Positions 59,826-64,000 of a stretch of DNA of 64,000 nucleotides are shown here, piece by piece. Below the pieces are notes generated by a model. The model was not told the origin of the DNA and did not search any database. It saw only the letters and a program-made list of their open reading frames with translations. Numbering within the stretch: position 1 is the first letter of the stretch; each line of letters begins with the position of its first letter. Location of the stretch: the NCBI GenBank assembly GCA_004535785.1, contig SPIB01000001.1, positions 1,153,440 to 1,217,439 on the forward strand. Direction: 5' to 3'. The translations under genes and the position numbers were made by a program. Source of the stretch: Gammaproteobacteria bacterium LSUCC0112. GTDB taxonomy: Bacteria; Pseudomonadota; Gammaproteobacteria; Pseudomonadales; Pseudohongiellaceae.

Positions 59826-60599
59826 TCAAGCCTGTTTGCGCAAGAACACGGGAGTGTCAGGTGTGGAGTCACTGACACTGTAGTTATAACCCCCGAGATC
59901 AAACTGCACGATATCATCCGGAGAATCAATTTTGTTTTTGATAATAAATGACGTCATCAATCCTCTTGCACGCTTGGCAAAAAAGCTGATTATTTTGTAT
60001 TGCCCATTCTTGTAATCTTTAAAAACCGGTGATACCACAGGCAAACCAAGAGCACCAACATTCACTGCACGGAAATACTCCGTTGATGCCAAATTGATCA
60101 AAACAGGATGTCGATGAGACTCAAGTGTCTCTCGCAGGTTGACAGCAAGTTTGTCACCCCAAAACGCATACAGGGATTTAAGTTTGCCCTGTTTGAGGGC
60201 GGTGCCCATTTCCAGCCGATAAGCCTGAATCAGATCCAATGGGCGCAATACCCCATAAAGCCCCGACAGAATTCTGAGATGTTGCTGAGCATAGTGCAGA
60301 TCGTCTGGGCTAAATGACTTTACATCCAGACCGCCATAGACATCGCCGGTAAAAGCAAAAATAGCCGGCCTTGCGTTGTCACCGGTAAATGGCAATGACC
60401 AGTCAAGGTTGCGCTTGAAATTCAATTCACCAAGCTTTGGACTGATACTCATCAATGAAGACAAGTCTTCAGGTGAAAGTTTGCGCAATACCCCGTTGAG
60501 TACTGACGCTGCATCCAGAAAATCCGGTTCAGTGACTTCAATTGCCGGCAATGGGCCATCAAAATCCAATGACTTTGCCGGGGATATAACCAACAACAT
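59826..60599 (-). CDS. yaaA: Peroxide stress protein YaaA
   Basis: A 257-residue DUF328 protein that lowers free iron and protects DNA under peroxide stress in E. coli. Marks are MLLVISPAKSLDF at the start, FTGDVYGGLD, LSGLYGVLRPLDLIQAYRLEMG and NLASTEYFRAV, with ISFFAKRARGLM near the end. Start 60599 fits the family. It overlaps into a unit with the response regulator downstream. Confidence 0.93.
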   Translation of the reverse strand: MLLVISPAKSLDFDGPLPAIEVTEPDFLDAASVLNGVLRKLSPEDLSSLMSISPKLGELNFKRNLDWSLPFTGDNARPAIFAFTGDVYGGLDVKSFSPDDLHYAQQHLRILSGLYGVLRPLDLIQAYRLEMGTALKQGKLKSLYAFWGDKLAVNLRETLESHRHPVLINLASTEYFRAVNVGALGLPVVSPVFKDYKNGQYKIISFFAKRARGLMTSFIIKNKIDSPDDIVQFDLGGYNYSVSDSTPDTPVFLRKQA

Positions 60600-60625
60600 A
60601 AGCGCCTCTAGCAGACAAGACGTGA

Positions 60626-61117
60626 CTAAACAGAAGCAGCGATGTCCAACCACCAGTTCAACGGAGTGACGCCATCGTCAGCGTTATAAACATTGCCATA
60701 GTACCAGACTGTATCGGGAAAACCGGTCAGCACTTTATTGAGAGTGTCTTCAATTTTTTGAAAACCAATTGACACATGGATGGTATACACGAGTATACGC
60801 GGTGACTTTATATCCAGTTTACCGTCAATGAGCTCAAGCTCTGGTGTCAGCATCTGGTCCAGTTCATCTGTGTTAAGCTTGCTGAAAACACGGATACAAA
60901 GATTGCCACTATGTTCGATCAGTTCCCAGCCGGCTTTGTCATCGGTGGGATAGGTAATGCGATCATCGGCAGCAAGGCCACGCACAAAGGCAGGGGACTT
61001 TTCGATACGAAACTCTTTGCGTTTGGCATCAATCAGCAACGCGCTCACCTGCTCGACCATGGCCTCGCCGTGTTTGTTGTATCCAGCGATCAGCGGTATT
61101 TGCACAGCGTCGGACAT
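60626..61117 (-). CDS. DUF4265-like protein of unknown function
   Basis: A 163-residue soluble protein. The segment FRIEKSPAFVRGLAADDRITY resembles DUF4265, whose function is unknown. GGAG lies seven bases before the ATG. It ends 26 bases before yaaA and probably shares its transcript. It diverges from the small membrane-protein gene at 61179. Confidence 0.6.
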   Translation of the reverse strand: MSDAVQIPLIAGYNKHGEAMVEQVSALLIDAKRKEFRIEKSPAFVRGLAADDRITYPTDDKAGWELIEHSGNLCIRVFSKLNTDELDQMLTPELELIDGKLDIKSPRILVYTIHVSIGFQKIEDTLNKVLTGFPDTVWYYGNVYNADDGVTPLNWWLDIAASV

Positions 61118-61178
61118 GTGGTCTCCTGACGGGTGATAGTTGAAACTTTTGAAGCGGCATTGTAACCCGCGGAGTCTT

Positions 61179-61544
61179 ATGCTGGAACTGTTTGAAAAAT
61201 TCGCTCAACGCCATCAGCCCTGGCGCCGTCCTTTATTGGTTGCCCTGGTTTTGTCTGCGGCTGGCTTTTTTGCAATCGTGACGCTCGCCTCATCGGAAAG
61301 CCTAGACAACTGGCTCATTCCGAGTGTGTTGCTGGTGCTGTGGTTACTGCTGTTTTATTCGGGTCTGAACCTTTTTGCGGTAGTTCCGGCCAAGGCGGAT
61401 GCAACACACAACTGGCGTCAACGCATGCTGCGTCACCTCCATCGTGGCTGCTATCACTTGTTCGCCTGGTTCATGATGCTGGTAACGGTCGCTTGGGCAT
61501 TGACCAGCCTGCAACTGATTGCTGCCTGGTTGCGGATCATGTGA
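61179..61544 (+). CDS. Small membrane protein of unknown function
   Basis: A 121-residue protein with three predicted helices (about residues 19-39, 45-66 and 92-118) and a basic His/Arg-rich loop (RQRMLRHLHRGCYH) between the last two. GGAG precedes the ATG at 61179 with good spacing, which decides it over an upstream ATG at 61140. I do not recognise the family. It lies 81 bases before a YciA thioesterase gene. Confidence 0.6.
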   Translation: MLELFEKFAQRHQPWRRPLLVALVLSAAGFFAIVTLASSESLDNWLIPSVLLVLWLLLFYSGLNLFAVVPAKADATHNWRQRMLRHLHRGCYHLFAWFMMLVTVAWALTSLQLIAAWLRIM

Positions 61545-61625
61545 GGTCAGCGCCTGCTCTTTGTGTTTCGAATACTGCTAAGATAGGTGCAAACAAAGCG
61601 AAAAAAGCTGAACAGGAGTGTTTTG

Positions 61626-62039
61626 ATGGGCCTGATTGACGACGATATGGACAGAGACCCGACCCCCACAGGGGAGCTCGCATTACAAACCCTGGCGATG
61701 CCCCGTGATACCAATGCCAATGGTGATATTTTTGGTGGGTGGCTGGTGTCGCAAATGGATCTGGCGGCAGGCATCGCGACCAAACAAGTGACACGCGGGC
61801 GCTCTGCAACGGTTGCTATCAAGAATGTCGAGTTTCTGGCCCCCGTCAGTGTGGGCTCAGTCGTCAGTTGTTACGCAGAAATTCTGGAAATCGGGCGCAG
61901 CTCCATGCACATCAATATCGAGGTGTGGATATCCAACTCCCTCATTCAGACGGCCCAACGAAAAGTCGCAGAGGGTTTGTTTGTATTTGTTGCGATCGAT
62001 GAAAACGGACGCACACGACGGATAAACAAACCTGCCTGA
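61626..62039 (+). CDS. Acyl-CoA thioesterase, YciA family hotdog protein
   Basis: A 137-residue single-hotdog thioesterase that cleaves acyl-CoA. The YciA marks LALQTLAMPRDTNANGDIFGGWL with the active aspartate, and VSVGSVVSCYA and INIEVW, are present. The start is ATG 61626 with GGAG nine bases upstream. A bidirectional terminator follows 44 bases after the stop. Confidence 0.92.
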   Translation: MGLIDDDMDRDPTPTGELALQTLAMPRDTNANGDIFGGWLVSQMDLAAGIATKQVTRGRSATVAIKNVEFLAPVSVGSVVSCYAEILEIGRSSMHINIEVWISNSLIQTAQRKVAEGLFVFVAIDENGRTRRINKPA

Positions 62040-62082
62040 GCGCACCAGCAACGGAGCTTGCGAATAAACGTTATCCACTGAC

Positions 62083-62108
62083 AAAAAGAGCGCCGAAGCG
62101 CTCTTTTT
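62083..62108. terminator. Bidirectional terminator between thioesterase and tcyP
   Basis: A perfect 11-bp stem, AAAAAGAGCGC and GCGCTCTTTTT, around CGAA. A-run and T-run flanks serve both convergent genes. Confidence 0.95.
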
Positions 62109-62131
62109 AACGAGATGTCAGGCACCACTGC

Positions 62132-63475
62132 TCAAACCCCTTCTTTGACCACCTTGCTGGTAATGACCCCGCTGGTCATTGCGCCACTCACATTGAGCGC
62201 GGTGCGTCCCATATCGATCAGCGGTTCGATGGAAATCAACAAGGCCACAAGGGTAATCGGCAGCCCCATCGCGGGCAGCACAATCAGTGCGGCAAAGGTA
62301 GCACCACCACCCACACCTGCCACGCCAAATGAGCTGATCGTAATGATGCCAATCAGGCTCAGAATAAAACCGGGCGCTAAAGGATCAATGCCTACGGTTG
62401 GAGCAGCCATGACGGCGAGCATCGCGGGGTAAATACCCGCGCAGCCGTTCTGCCCAATCGTGGCACCGAATGAAGCCGACAGACTGGCGATGGATGGCGG
62501 AACCTTGAGTTCATCAACCTGGGTTTTTATGTTTAATGGAATGGTGGCTGCCGAGCTGCGTGTCGCAAATGCAAAGGTCAGTACCGGCCAGATTTTACGG
62601 AAGTAATCCACAGGATTATTGCCAGTGAGGCTGAGCAAGAGGCCGTGAACCAGGAACATAATGGCAATGGCAATATATGACGCAATCACAAACCCGATCA
62701 GGTTAAGGATATCCGACCCGTTTGAGCTGGCCACCACATAGGTCATCAGGGACAAAATGCCGTAGGGGGTGAGGCTCATGACCAATTTCACCAAGCGCAT
62801 GATGATTGCCTGAATTATGTCAGTGGAATCCCTGATGCGCTCAGCATGCTCCGGTTTTTCGCGGCTGACCAACAGCGCTGCCAGACCGAACAGCATGCCA
62901 AAGATGACTACGGCAATAATCGAGGTGTCTCGCGAGCCGGTCAGGTCGTCAAAAATATTGGTTGGAATAAAGCGCACAATCACTTGTGCGAGATTCAAAT
63001 CGGCAACCACTTGCTGACGGGTCTCCAACACGGTTGCGCGTGCGTTTTCACGATCTCCGCCGGTCATGCCTTCCGCACTCAACCCAAACATATTGGTCAC
63101 CAGAATGCCGACAAGTGCCGCAACCATTGTGGTAAACACCAGGATACCAATGACAGAGGCGCCGATTTTGCCGAGTGCAGCAACCTGATGCAGTTTGACA
63201 ACCGCCGCAATCATGGTTACCAGTACCAACGGCATAATAATCATACGCAGCAGCGCTACGTACACATCACCTGGCAAGTCTGTCCATGTCAGTGTTGGCG
63301 AAATTGCCGCCAGATCGCCACCATGGATAATCTGCAGGAAAAAACCAAACACCACACCCAGTAGCAGCGCAACAAAGACTTGTTTGGCGAGACTGGTTTC
63401 CGGTTTTTTGAGTTTAAAAAGCGCGAAAAGCAAGGCAATAAAAATGAGAACGCCAGTGGCGGTCAGAAATGACAT
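62132..63475 (-). CDS. tcyP: L-cystine symporter TcyP (YdjN family)
   Basis: A 447-residue DAACS-family transporter with the fold of glutamate transporters. It closely follows E. coli TcyP (YdjN), including FAFATRSSAATIPLN (the first hairpin serine-rich motif), SFGATIGQNGCAGIYPAMLAVM and VAGVGGGATFAALIVLPAMGLP. It imports cystine and perhaps sulfocysteine with sodium or protons. Cystine import fits a sulfur-scavenging lifestyle, as does the sulfatase upstream, though no link is shown. A promoter lies just upstream. Confidence 0.93.
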   Translation of the reverse strand: MSFLTATGVLIFIALLFALFKLKKPETSLAKQVFVALLLGVVFGFFLQIIHGGDLAAISPTLTWTDLPGDVYVALLRMIIMPLVLVTMIAAVVKLHQVAALGKIGASVIGILVFTTMVAALVGILVTNMFGLSAEGMTGGDRENARATVLETRQQVVADLNLAQVIVRFIPTNIFDDLTGSRDTSIIAVVIFGMLFGLAALLVSREKPEHAERIRDSTDIIQAIIMRLVKLVMSLTPYGILSLMTYVVASSNGSDILNLIGFVIASYIAIAIMFLVHGLLLSLTGNNPVDYFRKIWPVLTFAFATRSSAATIPLNIKTQVDELKVPPSIASLSASFGATIGQNGCAGIYPAMLAVMAAPTVGIDPLAPGFILSLIGIITISSFGVAGVGGGATFAALIVLPAMGLPITLVALLISIEPLIDMGRTALNVSGAMTSGVITSKVVKEGV

Positions 63476-63504
63476 GAAGATGACTCCCTTATTGTAATTG
63501 CGCA

Positions 63505-63533
63505 GTTATAGCGTGATAGCCGTGTGAGAGCAA
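63505..63533 (-). promoter_or_regulatory. Promoter of tcyP
   Basis: On the - strand TTGCTC, a 17-base spacer, and TATAAC form a good sigma-70 promoter about 30 bases before the start codon. GGGAG lies before the ATG. Confidence 0.65.
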
Positions 63534-63595
63534 ACGCTAATTATTCATAAGCTTATCTGCTATCAGCGTGACGCAGTTGCCGATGCAACGACGTA

Positions 63596-64000
63596 TCAGA
63601 TGGGTTCAAGCCGGGCATACGAAAGCACCAGCCACTTGCTACCGACTTCTTTGAAGTTCACTTGCACGCGCGCGCTGGGGCCGCTTCCTTCGTAGTTCAG
63701 CACAACACCTTCGCCAAATTTGCCGTGGCGAACGCGTTGGCCCAGTGTGATGCCGGTGTCGGGTACTTCCGCGCCGCTACGATAAGCGGGCTGGCGCCCG
63801 GGCGAAACCATCGGACGCTGGATGGTGGTTTTCATCCGCACCGGCTCTACCAGTTCTTTAGGCAACTCCCGTATAAACCGGGAAGGGCGGCACATAGTGA
63901 CATCACCATGCAATCGCCGCGATTCAGCGCAGGTGATAAACAACTTTTGCATGGCGCGGGTAATCCCCACGTAACACAGGCGTCGTTCTTCTTCGATGCC
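63596..64000 (-). CDS. uvrD: DNA helicase UvrD, C-terminal part, 5' end outside window
   Basis: The last 134 residues of UvrD are visible; the frame is open to the window edge. YVGITRAMQKLFIT is helicase motif VI. Then come CRPSRFIRELP and a Tudor-like C-terminal domain (LGQRVRHGKFGEGVVLNYEGSG, ending KWLVLSYARLEPI) that contacts RNA polymerase in E. coli. UvrD acts in mismatch and nucleotide-excision repair. It ends 120 bases before tcyP. Confidence 0.95.
   Translation of the reverse strand, partial: GIEEERRLCYVGITRAMQKLFITCAESRRLHGDVTMCRPSRFIRELPKELVEPVRMKTTIQRPMVSPGRQPAYRSGAEVPDTGITLGQRVRHGKFGEGVVLNYEGSGPSARVQVNFKEVGSKWLVLSYARLEPI

Noticed and set aside
62071..62080. DnaA-box-like TTATCCACT before the tcyP terminator
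   Set aside because: It has a mismatch, is alone, and lies beside a terminator far from the origin.

Overview
The window is a continuous stretch of a gammaproteobacterial chromosome centred on the replication origin. Gene content and order match the origin region of Pseudomonadales in the wide sense (Pseudomonas, Cellvibrionales and marine relatives): prlC-yrdA, dprA-tsaC-hemF-aroE facing def-fmt-rsmB-trkA-trkH, glyQS, gyrB-recF-dnaN-dnaA facing rpmH-rnpA-yidD-yidC-mnmE-mnmG-rsmG-parA-parB, then atpIBEFHAGDC-glmU-glmS. Base composition is moderate and even. The sulfatase and dehalogenase genes fit a marine heterotroph, but the genus cannot be fixed from this sequence. No tRNA, rRNA, insertion sequence, prophage or CRISPR array was seen.

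Layout. 1-9.1 kb: two heme-copper oxidase gene sets converge. One on the + strand is cut by the window edge and has subunit I, two subunit III-type proteins and subunit IV. The other, on the - strand, is coxB-coxA-ctaG-coxC, with SURF1 and a SCO-like protein beyond a small + strand gene. 9.5-15.8 kb: prlC, yrdA and the dprA-tsaC-hemF-aroE operon. 15.9-21.8 kb: def-fmt-rsmB-trkA-trkH. 21.8-27.1 kb: an acyltransferase, glyQS, gmhB and plsC. 27.2-33.5 kb: the - strand replication operon. 33.5-34.0 kb: dnaA-rpmH intergenic region with DnaA boxes and an AT-rich tract, the best oriC candidate. 34.0-42.7 kb: the + strand rpmH to parB block, with a second DnaA-box cluster between mnmE and mnmG. 42.7-53.1 kb: ATP synthase operon, glmU and glmS. 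53.1-63.5 kb: accessory genes: a TetR regulator facing a sulfatase and a haloalkane-dehalogenase-like enzyme, a HexR-like regulator, a GNAT-like protein, a response regulator, YaaA, unknown proteins, a YciA thioesterase and a TcyP cystine carrier. 63.6 kb to the end: the 3' part of uvrD.

How it fits together. Genes left of about 33.6 kb are mainly on the - strand and those to the right mainly on the + strand, so transcription near the origin runs with replication. ParA and ParB at 41-42.6 kb have their likely targets here: two 16-bp parS palindromes lie inside recF, 3-4 kb from the putative origin. The most notable accessory element is the TetR/sulfatase/dehalogenase cassette. It has a perfect 25-bp operator-like palindrome over the regulator's -10 box and two predicted exported hydrolases, which suggests (by inference) use of sulfated, halogenated organic compounds.
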